Positions 1-5,632 of a DNA stretch of 5,632 nucleotides are shown here, in pieces. How positions within the stretch are numbered: the first letter of the stretch is position 1; the number at the start of each line of letters is the position of its first letter. Under the pieces are notes generated by a model, which saw nothing but the letters and a program-made list of their open reading frames with translations, searched no databases and was not told the DNA's origin. A program made the position numbers and the translations under genes. This DNA is from Bacteroidota bacterium (GTDB lineage: Bacteria; Bacteroidota; Bacteroidia; NS11-12g; UBA9320): contig CANMPY010000149.1 of assembly GCA_947499775.1 (NCBI GenBank), forward strand, positions 1 to 5,632, given 5' to 3'.

Positions 1-518
1 TTCATATAATTAATATAATAAGTGATGGATGGTGTCATCTTACGTTGGGGTGGGGTGTATTGTTGTTTTTCTAAAATATCCTCATTGTTATAATTAATAA
101 TATCATATCCGCCCTCGGTTTCTACAGCAAACGATTTTAAATATACAAGGCTATATTTTAGAGGAGGGAAATTTTCAACCATAAGCAACTCTTCTTGGTC
201 ATCATAATATTCCCAGCGCCCTGATTTATTAGATTGGGTTCCTTTTACTTTATAATTTCCTTTTATTCGAAGAACTTCCTTCTCATCAAAGTATTGCCAT
301 TCGCCGGTTGCCAACCTTATTTGATATGTTCCACCTGTGGATTTTGATTTTTGACTAATGAATGTTAACTCTCCTTTTCCTTTGTAAATTTTTAGATCAA
401 AATTGAAAGTATCAAGAATAACCGAATCTTTGGAGCCAAGCGTTGAATCTCCGTTTATCTGGGCATTGCTGATATACGTCCATAAAAAGCAAAAGCAAAA
501 CAGGGAACGCATTACCAT
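1..518 (-). CDS. Exported MORN/YwqK-like repeat protein, N-terminal part (truncated by window edge)
   Basis: The reverse strand is open from an ATG at 518 to base 1 with no stop, giving 172 residues of a protein that continues outside the window. Residues 1-19 look like a Sec signal peptide: an Arg at 4, then a hydrophobic Phe/Cys/Leu/Trp core, then S-N-A before Gln20, so cleavage before Gln20 is likely. A second in-frame ATG at 512 (Met3) would also keep the signal peptide. Around residues 71-77 (TGEWQYF) and 100-105 (GRWEYY) there are two G-x-W-x-Y-F/Y units, the pattern of MORN-type or YwqK-like repeats common in Bacteroidota exported proteins. These are beta-hairpin repeats with no assigned catalytic role, so function is unknown. 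The gene is divergent from gatB and probably has its own promoter at 581-610. Confidence in the coding call is high; the family call is moderate because only two imperfect repeats are visible. Confidence 0.82.
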   Translation of the reverse strand, partial: MVMRSLFCFCFLWTYISNAQINGDSTLGSKDSVILDTFNFDLKIYKGKGELTFISQKSKSTGGTYQIRLATGEWQYFDEKEVLRIKGNYKVKGTQSNKSGRWEYYDDQEELLMVENFPPLKYSLVYLKSFAVETEGGYDIINYNNEDILEKQQYTPPQRKMTPSITYYINYM

Positions 519-580
519 TACACAAACAACGGGTTTTTTGGATAAAAAATGATTGCTTGTGTAAAAGTCAAAATCACATT

Positions 581-610
581 CAAAATTAAACGTAAATCTA
601 AAATCACAAA
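581..610 (-). promoter_or_regulatory. Candidate Bacteroidota promoter for the reverse-strand exported-protein gene
   Basis: Read on the reverse strand, TAATTTTG (588 down to 581) matches the Bacteroidota -7 consensus TAnnTTTG exactly. A TTTG (610 down to 607) lies 18 bases upstream, in the range expected for the -33 element. The predicted transcript start is near 577, giving a leader of roughly 60 bases before the ATG at 518. This is a motif match in AT-rich DNA, so a chance match is possible, but both elements and the position are right. Confidence 0.5.
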
Positions 611-616
611 TAATCT

Positions 617-624
617 TATTTTTG
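617..624 (+). promoter_or_regulatory. Candidate -7 box for gatB (near-leaderless)
   Basis: TATTTTTG matches the Bacteroidota -7 consensus TAnnTTTG exactly and ends 11 bases before the gatB ATG. No TTTG is found at the expected distance upstream, so the -33 element is weak or absent. If the box is used, transcription starts around 627-631 and the gatB leader is only about 5-9 bases. The divergent promoter at 581-610 lies just upstream, so the two polymerase footprints would overlap. Confidence 0.4.
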
Positions 625-635
625 CACTCTAATAC

Positions 636-2078
636 ATGAATACCGAATACGAAGTTGTAATAGGGCTCGAAATCCATGCCCAATTGCTTACCAAGAGCAA
701 AGCCTTTAGCGCCGACAGGGCCGAATATGGCAATCATCCAAATACCAATGTGAGTGCTATAAGCCTTGGGCATCCGGGCACATTGCCTAAGCATAATATG
801 GAAGCTGTTGAAAAATCTATTCGCGTAGGTTTAGCTTTTGGAAGTGAAATAGAACGGTTTAACAAATATTCGCGCAAAAATTATTTTTATGCCGATTTGC
901 CCAAAGGATATCAGATTACACAATTTGACACCCCAATATGCATCGGTGGTAAAGTAACTATTAAGCTAAAAGACGGCAGCACAAAAGATATTAACCTAAC
1001 ACGTGCCCACATGGAGGAAGATACTGGTAAAAGTATTCACGACATGGATATAGAAAATTCGTTAATTGACTACAACCGAGCGGGGACGCCCCTCATCGAG
1101 ATAGTAACCGAACCCGATATACGAACGGGCGAAGAAGCCTATCAATTTCTTAACGAAGTGCGAAAAGTTTTACGCTATTTAGATGTGTGTGATGGAAATA
1201 TGGAAGAGGGAAGTTTGCGCTGCGATTGCAATATTTCGGTTCGCCCTGTGGGAACTGAAAAATTTGGCGTAAAGGTGGAAGTTAAAAACATGAACTCCAT
1301 GAGCAATGTAAAACGGGCTATTGAATATGAAACCGAGCGGCAGACTGCAGCTATTCGTAATGGCGAAACAATAATTTCGGAAACCCGCAGTTTTGATGCC
1401 TTGCGAAGCAATACGTTTAGCATGCGAAGCAAAGAGGAAGTTAACGATTACCGCTATTTCCCTGAACCCGATTTACCGCCATTGTTAGTAACGGATGAAA
1501 TGATTGAGCAGATAGCCAAAGCTATGCCAGCCCTTCCTGAGGAATTGTTTCAAAAATTTACTTCGGTTTTTGGATTGAATTCATATGATGCAGGCGTGCT
1601 AACCGAGAGCAAAGAAATTGCTGCTTTTTTTGAATGTGTTTGCAACAATACGGATAATTACAAAGCTGCAGCCAATTGGACTATGGTAAATCTAAAAGGG
1701 TATTTAAATGAAAATGCACTTGATTTTACCGATGCCACCATTTCACCAATTACCATAGCCAAGCTTATTCAATTAATAGATTCGGGAAAAGTAAGCCATA
1801 GCGCTGCTCAAAAAATATTCCCACAATTATTAGCCGATGCGAGTGCAGAACCATTAGCCATTGCCGAAAAATTAAATCTTTTGCAATCGTCCAACTCTGG
1901 CGAACTTGATGAATGGATTGAAAAGGCCTTAGCTAAGTACCCCGAAAAAGTAGCCGAATACCAATCAGGAAAAGTAGGTTTATTAGGTTTATTTATGGGT
2001 GAGGTAATGAAACTATCTGGTGGAAAAGCCGACCCTAAAGCATCATCCGAACGCGTTAAAAAAGCACTAGAAAAATAA
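636..2078 (+). CDS. gatB: Aspartyl/glutamyl-tRNA(Asn/Gln) amidotransferase subunit B
   Basis: This is GatB of the cytoplasmic GatCAB complex, which phosphorylates Glu-tRNA(Gln) or Asp-tRNA(Asn) and amidates it with ammonia released by GatA, making Gln-tRNA(Gln) or Asn-tRNA(Asn). At 480 residues it is the normal full length. The N-terminal catalytic domain (about 1-290) carries the family landmarks: GLEIHAQ (10-16, with Glu12 and His14), PGTLP (47-51), YFYADLPKGYQI (83-94), HMEEDTGK (125-132, with Glu127 and Glu128), AGTPLIEIVTEPD (149-161), EEGSLRCDCNIS (190-201) and VEVKNMNS (214-221). The acidic and His residues correspond to the Mg/ATP site of characterised GatB proteins. The C-terminal helical and YqeY-like tail (about 330-480) ends in GEVMKLSGGKADPK (455-468), which supports tRNA binding. 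The start is fixed: an in-frame TAA at 630-632 lies one codon upstream. There is no Shine-Dalgarno sequence, as is common in Bacteroidota. No frameshift or missing motif is seen. gatA and gatC are not adjacent, at least within this window. Confidence 0.98.
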   Translation: MNTEYEVVIGLEIHAQLLTKSKAFSADRAEYGNHPNTNVSAISLGHPGTLPKHNMEAVEKSIRVGLAFGSEIERFNKYSRKNYFYADLPKGYQITQFDTPICIGGKVTIKLKDGSTKDINLTRAHMEEDTGKSIHDMDIENSLIDYNRAGTPLIEIVTEPDIRTGEEAYQFLNEVRKVLRYLDVCDGNMEEGSLRCDCNISVRPVGTEKFGVKVEVKNMNSMSNVKRAIEYETERQTAAIRNGETIISETRSFDALRSNTFSMRSKEEVNDYRYFPEPDLPPLLVTDEMIEQIAKAMPALPEELFQKFTSVFGLNSYDAGVLTESKEIAAFFECVCNNTDNYKAAANWTMVNLKGYLNENALDFTDATISPITIAKLIQLIDSGKVSHSAAQKIFPQLLADASAEPLAIAEKLNLLQSSNSGELDEWIEKALAKYPEKVAEYQSGKVGLLGLFMGEVMKLSGGKADPKASSERVKKALEK

Positions 2079-2084
2079 GGGTGT

Positions 2085-2122
2085 TACTGCTATATTTTTC
2101 CATCCTTATGGATGCATCAGTA
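2085..2122. terminator. Weak hairpin in the convergent gap after gatB
   Basis: The 58-base gap between the converging gatB and the 329-residue gene holds a CATCC/GGATG stem with a TTAT loop (2101-2114), enclosed by TACTG (2085-2089) and CAGTA (2118-2122). The structure is AT-rich and interrupted, and no T run directly follows it on either strand, so it is a poor intrinsic terminator. It is listed because it is the only structure where a shared terminator would be expected. Confidence 0.25.
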
Positions 2123-2136
2123 TATCAAAACATTCC

Positions 2137-3126
2137 TTATTCATAGTCAACAGTTTCTAATTCTCCTCTGCTGTTATACCTTAATGATAGCCTATTTTTA
2201 GTATACGTATTTCTTCCATCGAAGGTAGAATCTGGCTTGCCAAATTTTTTCTCTATAACTTTTTGTTTATCCCCAAGGCCATAAATCCCCCAAATGTAGC
2301 CCCTGTAAGTTTGCCACTCATACCCATCGCTCCTGTTGCCTTTACTTACAAGATGTAACGATACAATCGTATCGTTTTTTAAAGAAAATCGAATACCAAC
2401 AATGGGACAGAAATATTCATTAAAGATCAGTTTTTTGTAATTATCATTATAACTCGCTTCCACAATTACACAGCTTTCTTTGATGTAGGCTTTAAATAAT
2501 TCGGCTTTTTTCGAATCTATGCTTTCTCCAATAATACTTTGCGTTATGGGATACATTGGAAAAGGGACAATACTTTGTAGCTGCCATGATACATTGCCCA
2601 ATAAGCTGGTGATTAAAGGAAAATTTTCATTATCTAAAATATTAATTATCCATTTTTGATCAGAGGATGTGGCGGTTAATATTTTCGACTTTAACCCTGC
2701 ACCTATTATTGGAAGTAGATATTCGTTCAATTTGCACGCTCCAAATTCTATTTCCTCATATTCAATAAAGAGTTTGAAAATTTTGCCAGATTTAACTTGC
2801 TTGAAAATTTCAGAATTCAAATACAATACATTACATCGCTTGAGATAATTGGTATCTTTTAATTCTTTTAATAGCGTTGAATTACTAATTTCAGGAGCAG
2901 TCCAAGTGCCCCATTTTGGATTTTCAGAACCCCATTTATAATAGAACGAAGAGGTATTATTTATTTTATCATATACAAAAGTGGCTGGATACGATTTACC
3001 TCCACTCCTCGAAATTTTGTAATTAAATTTATCGCCTAAAGCAGGTTTATAACTATTTTTCCCGGAAGCTTTACACAAGGTAAGTCCACTTAGAACGATA
3101 ATTAGTATATATTTTAACCTTGCCAT
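2137..3126 (-). CDS. Exported protein of unknown function with C-terminal BamE-like 'FGKPD' segment
   Basis: This is a complete 329-residue reading frame from ATG (3126) to TAA (2137-2139). Residues 1-22 form a signal peptide: basic A-R-L-K, then a hydrophobic core (YILIIVLSGLTL), then C-K-A-S-G. The Cys18 context L-T-L-C lacks the small residue normally required before a lipobox Cys, so type I cleavage after Ala20 or Gly22 is preferred and lipidation is uncertain. The body (about 25-270) has alternating hydrophobic residues suggesting a beta-rich envelope protein, and I do not recognise a family. The last 50 residues (about 280-329) read GLGDKQKVIEKKFGKPDS and end in a short hydrophobic strand and G-E-L-E-T-V. 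This resembles the small 'GDs.edV...fGkPds' modules of BamE-like folds; that is inference. A degenerate -7 box, TATATTCG (3143 down to 3136), lies 10 bases upstream of the start. The gene follows the large surface protein on the same strand across a 96-base gap, so co-transcription is possible but not evident. It converges on gatB. Confidence 0.85.
   Translation of the reverse strand: MARLKYILIIVLSGLTLCKASGKNSYKPALGDKFNYKISRSGGKSYPATFVYDKINNTSSFYYKWGSENPKWGTWTAPEISNSTLLKELKDTNYLKRCNVLYLNSEIFKQVKSGKIFKLFIEYEEIEFGACKLNEYLLPIIGAGLKSKILTATSSDQKWIINILDNENFPLITSLLGNVSWQLQSIVPFPMYPITQSIIGESIDSKKAELFKAYIKESCVIVEASYNDNYKKLIFNEYFCPIVGIRFSLKNDTIVSLHLVSKGNRSDGYEWQTYRGYIWGIYGLGDKQKVIEKKFGKPDSTFDGRNTYTKNRLSLRYNSRGELETVDYE
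2357..2380 (+). terminator. Perfect 8-bp stem-loop plus T run, forward strand, inside the 329-residue gene
   Basis: AACGATAC (2357-2364), loop AATC (2365-2368) and GTATCGTT (2369-2376) form a perfect 8-bp stem. The run TTTTTT spans 2375-2380, so four further Ts follow the stem directly. On the forward strand this has the layout of an intrinsic terminator, about 280 bases beyond the gatB stop and antisense to the 329-residue gene. Only three of eight pairs are G-C, so it is weak. On the reverse strand it is coding sequence for N-D-T-I-V-S. A perfect stem of this size could arise by chance in a window this long; the adjoining T run makes it more suggestive. Confidence 0.3.
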
Positions 3127-3179
3127 TGTAAGTTACGAATATATAAATTTGTTGACTTATTTATTTACAAGAAATCGAT

Positions 3180-3201
3180 AATTGCTCCGAAGAAAGCAAT
3201 T
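3180..3201 (-). terminator. Inverted repeat between the large surface-protein gene and the 329-residue gene
   Basis: On the reverse strand AATTGCT and AGCAATT form a perfect 7-bp stem around an 8-base loop, beginning 21 bases after the stop codon of the large gene. It is followed by a mixed T-rich stretch, not a clean T run. The position fits a terminator for the surface-protein transcript, in which case the 329-residue gene would need its own promoter in 3127-3179. The rest of the 96-base gap (3127-3222) is AT-rich without another clear element. Confidence 0.35.
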
Positions 3202-3222
3202 CATCCAGGTAGTTCGTTAATT

Positions 3223-5632
3223 TTATCTAATTATTATTTTACGGCTGATTGTTTCAGCATTCATGGTTGCCCTTATCAAATATATCCCTGCAGCAAGCTC
3301 GCCCATATCCATCGAATATTCTATCCCCACAAAATTCAATGAAGAATGATTAATAAGACTTTGCCCCAAGGCATTAAAAACCTCAATTTTTAAATTTCCT
3401 GGAATCTTATTAAACAAAACGTTGAATTTACCTTGATTTGGATTGGGAATAACTTCCATTGTAAATCCATTATTTTTTAATACATCTATAACTTCAATTT
3501 CTTTGCATGCCGTGTTCAAGCATCCTATTCTATCGGTTTGCTTTCGGCAAATACTATACTTGCCATATTCCTTAAATATTTTTTCAATGGCGGTATCGTT
3601 TGTGTTTAGGGAGTTCCCGTCGCCAAAATCCCAACTTGCATTTTGTTGTGGCATGGTAGCTTTAAATACAACCACCTTATCAATAACCGATTCAACCCTA
3701 AAATCATTTACTCCAAATTCATCCACTACTACCTCAACATTCACAGTTGATGTGTCGCTGCATCCATCACTTAGCACTACCGTATATTTTTTGGTTGATT
3801 TACCATTAAACGATTTTAATAAACCAGAAGTTCCATCATTCCAGTTTGAATTTACAAAAGACCCTTTTCCACCATAGGTTTTAAATTGTATTACCGAATC
3901 TTGGGTGCTGCATTTTTGTATACGAATAGGATTAAGAGTGAGTTTGTCAAGTACCAAGATGGTCGTGGTGTCGCGTTGCGAAAACTCACAACCATCTTTT
4001 ATCACTGCAACATAATGATATAAACCTGAATTTATTGGATCCAGGGAAACTGGATTTAAAAGCAGGGCTTTGTTAAATTCCCACCACATTTTAACAGTTC
4101 CATTTTTTCCGCCAAGTGAGGTAAAACTAAATTGGTGATTCTGACCATAACACAAAGTAGTATCGTTTGCGGCTTTAATTTTTGGCAATTTCCAAACCTC
4201 AATCCAAAGGCTATCAGTGGATGGCAGTGAAGTACAATTATCGGTTAAGGTTGCTATTTCCCATATTCCAATTTTGGTACTATCTCGTTTCGATGGGCCT
4301 TCTGCCGTATTTCTCGACCAATTTATAACATGCTTCTTCGACCATCCCCCTTTGGAAGTAGCTTGTGATATAAAAGGAATAAAGCTACAAACGGTATCCG
4401 GAGCATTTATCTTTACTGATAAGGCTTGCCTCACTGCGATCGTTAAAGAATCATTCACCGAATTGCTAGAACATCCATCTGTAAAAACAACCCTATAAGT
4501 CGTTGTAATTTTAGGGCTTACCATAATGATTGAATCCGATTGACTTACATTCCATAAAAAGGAATACCCCTTACTTTTACCTCCCGATACGTTTGCAATC
4601 ACTAATGTATTTTGCCCAATACACAATGTATCATCCAAGGTTTTTAATTTCAATTGTAAGGCCGGCAATACAGTTACAACAATGCTATCCACCGGCTTGT
4701 CTGTTGTACAGCTATCGGTTAGCCATACATAATAAACGGTAGTCTTTTTTGGCCAAATGGTATGTTTACTAGTTGAAGAAAGCCCTTGGTTCCAATTAAA
4801 GTTATACTTTAAATTTCCTCCCTTTGCCCATGCCTTAAGCGTGCCTGAAGTTCCTTCACAAAGTGTTGTATCGTTAGAAACATAAACCTGAAGATTGGGC
4901 CTTACTACAATCTTTATCGAATCGCTTAAACTATCAACCGAACAACCGCCATCATTTAATTTGAAATAATATAGTGTGGTTGTATCTGGTTTTACAAAAA
5001 TCCAACTTTTTGAAGATACCGTTCCAGGCCCGCTCCATTGATACTTATACCATGCTGTCTTCCCTCCAGTTAGTGTTGGCTTTAGGGTGTACTGCTTACC
5101 CAAACAAATGGTATCAAAATCGTTCCATTTCATCTGGAGTTTTGGTCCAACTGTTAAATCAATACCCGATTGCAGTTTGTCAATACGAGTTCCACATCCA
5201 TTTTTGGCTGATACAACAATATTCCGATTGTCATCGGTTGTTAAATTATTAAAATTAAGAAAGGTTTCGTATCCCCTTTTGTAATATACGAATGGGTCCA
5301 TTATGACATTATAATTTTTAATCCAACTTATGTATGGCATCGAAACCGAACTAAGGTTATAAACTTTTAAGGTAAAATTAGCTCCAATGCATCCAATAGT
5401 ATCTTTTGGAATATCAAAACTTGGCAAAGCGGTATCAATTTCTACCTTTATTTCGTTGGTAAAAACATTTCCCTCACAGGCATTAAAATACCCCCTTCTG
5501 TATTTCCAACCATTTTGTTTAAACGATGGATTAGCAAGAATTAAAGTATCAAAAACTCTTCCATTAAGTATATTCCATGAATTTCCATTGTCAATACTTC
5601 TTTGCCAAAAACTATTAAGTGTGGCGGTACCG
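3223..5632 (-). CDS. Large T9SS-secreted multi-Ig/PKD-like repeat surface protein, C-terminal part (truncated by window edge)
   Basis: The frame is open from the right edge of the window (first full codon at 5631) to the stop at 3225-3223, giving 802 visible residues; the true start and signal peptide lie outside. Order of parts: an Ig-like domain (about 1-66) with the F-W-Q-x-S-x-D-x-G-x-S-W and W-K-Y-R-R signatures; seven Ig/PKD-like modules (about 67-637), each with D-T-x-C near the start and D-G-C or similar near the end; a PKD domain (about 638-719) with W-D-F-G-D-G; and a type A T9SS sorting domain (about 720-802). The protein is expected to cross the outer membrane through the type IX system and be anchored or released there, with the modules forming a stalk, perhaps for adhesion; the ligand is unknown. 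A TTG at 5427 could be taken as a start but the same frame continues upstream with clear domain sequence, so it is internal. No enzymatic domain is visible. Confidence 0.92.
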   Translation of the reverse strand, partial: GTATLNSFWQRSIDNGNSWNILNGRVFDTLILANPSFKQNGWKYRRGYFNACEGNVFTNEIKVEIDTALPSFDIPKDTIGCIGANFTLKVYNLSSVSMPYISWIKNYNVIMDPFVYYKRGYETFLNFNNLTTDDNRNIVVSAKNGCGTRIDKLQSGIDLTVGPKLQMKWNDFDTICLGKQYTLKPTLTGGKTAWYKYQWSGPGTVSSKSWIFVKPDTTTLYYFKLNDGGCSVDSLSDSIKIVVRPNLQVYVSNDTTLCEGTSGTLKAWAKGGNLKYNFNWNQGLSSTSKHTIWPKKTTVYYVWLTDSCTTDKPVDSIVVTVLPALQLKLKTLDDTLCIGQNTLVIANVSGGKSKGYSFLWNVSQSDSIIMVSPKITTTYRVVFTDGCSSNSVNDSLTIAVRQALSVKINAPDTVCSFIPFISQATSKGGWSKKHVINWSRNTAEGPSKRDSTKIGIWEIATLTDNCTSLPSTDSLWIEVWKLPKIKAANDTTLCYGQNHQFSFTSLGGKNGTVKMWWEFNKALLLNPVSLDPINSGLYHYVAVIKDGCEFSQRDTTTILVLDKLTLNPIRIQKCSTQDSVIQFKTYGGKGSFVNSNWNDGTSGLLKSFNGKSTKKYTVVLSDGCSDTSTVNVEVVVDEFGVNDFRVESVIDKVVVFKATMPQQNASWDFGDGNSLNTNDTAIEKIFKEYGKYSICRKQTDRIGCLNTACKEIEVIDVLKNNGFTMEVIPNPNQGKFNVLFNKIPGNLKIEVFNALGQSLINHSSLNFVGIEYSMDMGELAAGIYLIRATMNAETISRKIIIR
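3226..3474 (-). other. Type IX secretion C-terminal sorting domain (type A)
   Basis: The last 83 residues carry the standard landmarks of the T9SS type A sorting domain: V-I-P-N-P-N-Q-G-K-F-N-V near its start, I-E-V-F-N-A-L-G-Q-S in the middle, and G-E-L-A-A-G-I-Y-L-I-R followed by a basic end (S-R-K-I-I-I-R). In characterised members this domain directs export across the outer membrane and is removed by the sortase PorU. It places the organism in Bacteroidota with a functional T9SS. Confidence 0.93.
3475..3720 (-). other. PKD domain
   Basis: Visible residues about 638-719 contain the PKD signature W-D-F-G-D-G (667-672) followed by a strand with Y-G-K-Y-S-I-C and a final E-I-E-V. PKD domains are extracellular beta-sandwich modules, here placed directly before the sorting domain. 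This one has three Cys residues (695, 704 and 709) clustered near its end, unlike the single pairs of the preceding modules. Confidence 0.75.
3721..5433 (-). repeat. Seven tandem Ig/PKD-like modules with conserved Cys pairs (protein-level repeat)
   Basis: Approximate module limits on the reverse strand are 5433-5143, 5142-4897, 4896-4663, 4662-4426, 4425-4189, 4188-3946 and 3945-3721. The consensus of the better copies is D-T-x-C-x-G, then a G-G-K/N turn, an aromatic-rich strand ending in W, a P-x-x-T-T-x-Y segment, T-D-G-C, and D-S-I/L-x-I-x-V. Paired Cys residues (visible numbering) are 81/146, 176/230, 258/308, 337/387, 415/466, 494/548 and 574/623. First-Cys spacing is 95, 82, 79, 78, 79 and 80. 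The first copy is the most divergent and longest; the fifth lacks the G after C and the T-T-x-Y segment. Copies differ widely in sequence, so the array is old and not a recent DNA duplication. Confidence 0.8.
5434..5631 (-). other. Ig-like domain, partial, at the visible N-terminal end
   Basis: Visible residues 1-66 contain F-W-Q-R-S-I-D-N-G-N-S-W, a L-I-L-A-N-P strand, G-W-K-Y-R-R and a Cys (A-C-E-G-N), ending in V-E-I-D. This matches the pattern of Bacteroidota Ig-like modules (WQ.S.D.G..W ... L.L ... YR ... C ... V.V). It differs from the seven modules that follow, so the full protein probably has at least two kinds of Ig-like module. Its first strand is cut by the window edge. Confidence 0.65.

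Noticed and set aside
1175..1432. Reverse-strand 85-codon open frame
   Set aside because: It lies entirely inside gatB, whose conserved motifs run through this stretch; no recognisable protein feature is present.
2085..2122. Strong bidirectional terminator between gatB and the convergent gene
   Set aside because: The stem is short and interrupted and lacks a following T run on either strand, so it is kept only as a weak candidate.
3064..3126. Lipoprotein signal in the 329-residue protein (Cys18)
   Set aside because: The residue before the Cys is Leu, where a small residue is normally required, so lipidation is not supported; ordinary signal peptidase sites lie just after it.
3443..5284. Several forward-strand open frames of 65-144 codons (3443-3877, 4217-4498, 4530-4742, 4974-5252, 5087-5284)
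   Set aside because: All lie antisense to the well-supported surface-protein gene, show no domain, and have the low-complexity hydrophobic composition expected of shadow frames.
5425..5427. TTG as the start codon of a 734-residue protein
   Set aside because: The same frame continues without a stop to the window edge and encodes a recognisable Ig-like domain, and no signal peptide follows the TTG, so it is an internal Leu codon.
3721..5433. CRISPR array or recent DNA tandem repeat
   Set aside because: The periodicity (about 235-245 bases) is seen only at the protein level; I see no long identical DNA units and no short direct repeats with spacers.
1..5632. tRNA, rRNA, insertion sequence, toxin-antitoxin or defence system
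   Set aside because: No tRNA-like cloverleaf, rRNA stretch, transposase or integrase motif, or terminal inverted repeats were found; the window is a housekeeping gene flanked by envelope and surface-protein genes.

Overview
The window looks like chromosomal DNA of a Bacteroidota bacterium, probably an uncultured or environmental Flavobacteriia, Sphingobacteriia or Chitinophagia-type lineage. The DNA is AT-rich. The long reverse-strand protein ends in a type IX secretion (T9SS) type A sorting domain. Matches to the Bacteroidota -7 box (TAnnTTTG) lie upstream of genes, and the gatB start has no Shine-Dalgarno sequence.

Layout: (1) Bases 1-518, reverse strand, hold the N-terminal 172 residues of an exported MORN/YwqK-like protein that runs off the left edge. 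(2) Bases 519-635 form a divergent intergenic region with one candidate promoter in each direction. (3) Bases 636-2078, forward strand, hold a complete gatB, subunit B of the Asp-tRNA(Asn)/Glu-tRNA(Gln) amidotransferase, the only gene here with a firmly assignable function. (4) Bases 2079-2136 form a short convergent gap with a weak hairpin. (5) Bases 2137-3126, reverse strand, hold a 329-residue exported protein of unknown function with a short C-terminal segment reminiscent of BamE-like 'FGKPD' modules. A perfect 8-bp stem followed by a T run on the forward strand lies inside this gene. (6) Bases 3127-3222 form a gap with a 7-bp stem hairpin. (7) Bases 3223-5632, reverse strand, hold the C-terminal 802 residues of a large modular surface or secreted protein that runs off the right edge. 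It has a tandem array of Ig-like/PKD-like modules, each with one Cys pair, then a PKD domain, then the T9SS sorting domain.

The genes do not form an evident pathway. gatB is housekeeping and its usual partners gatA and gatC are not in the window. The three flanking reverse-strand genes all encode envelope or secreted proteins, each probably transcribed separately or loosely linked. I see no mobile element, CRISPR array, tRNA or rRNA, and no clear evidence of a new multi-gene system. The most distinctive items are the Cys-paired repeat array, the near-leaderless gatB promoter and the possible antisense terminator inside the 329-residue gene.
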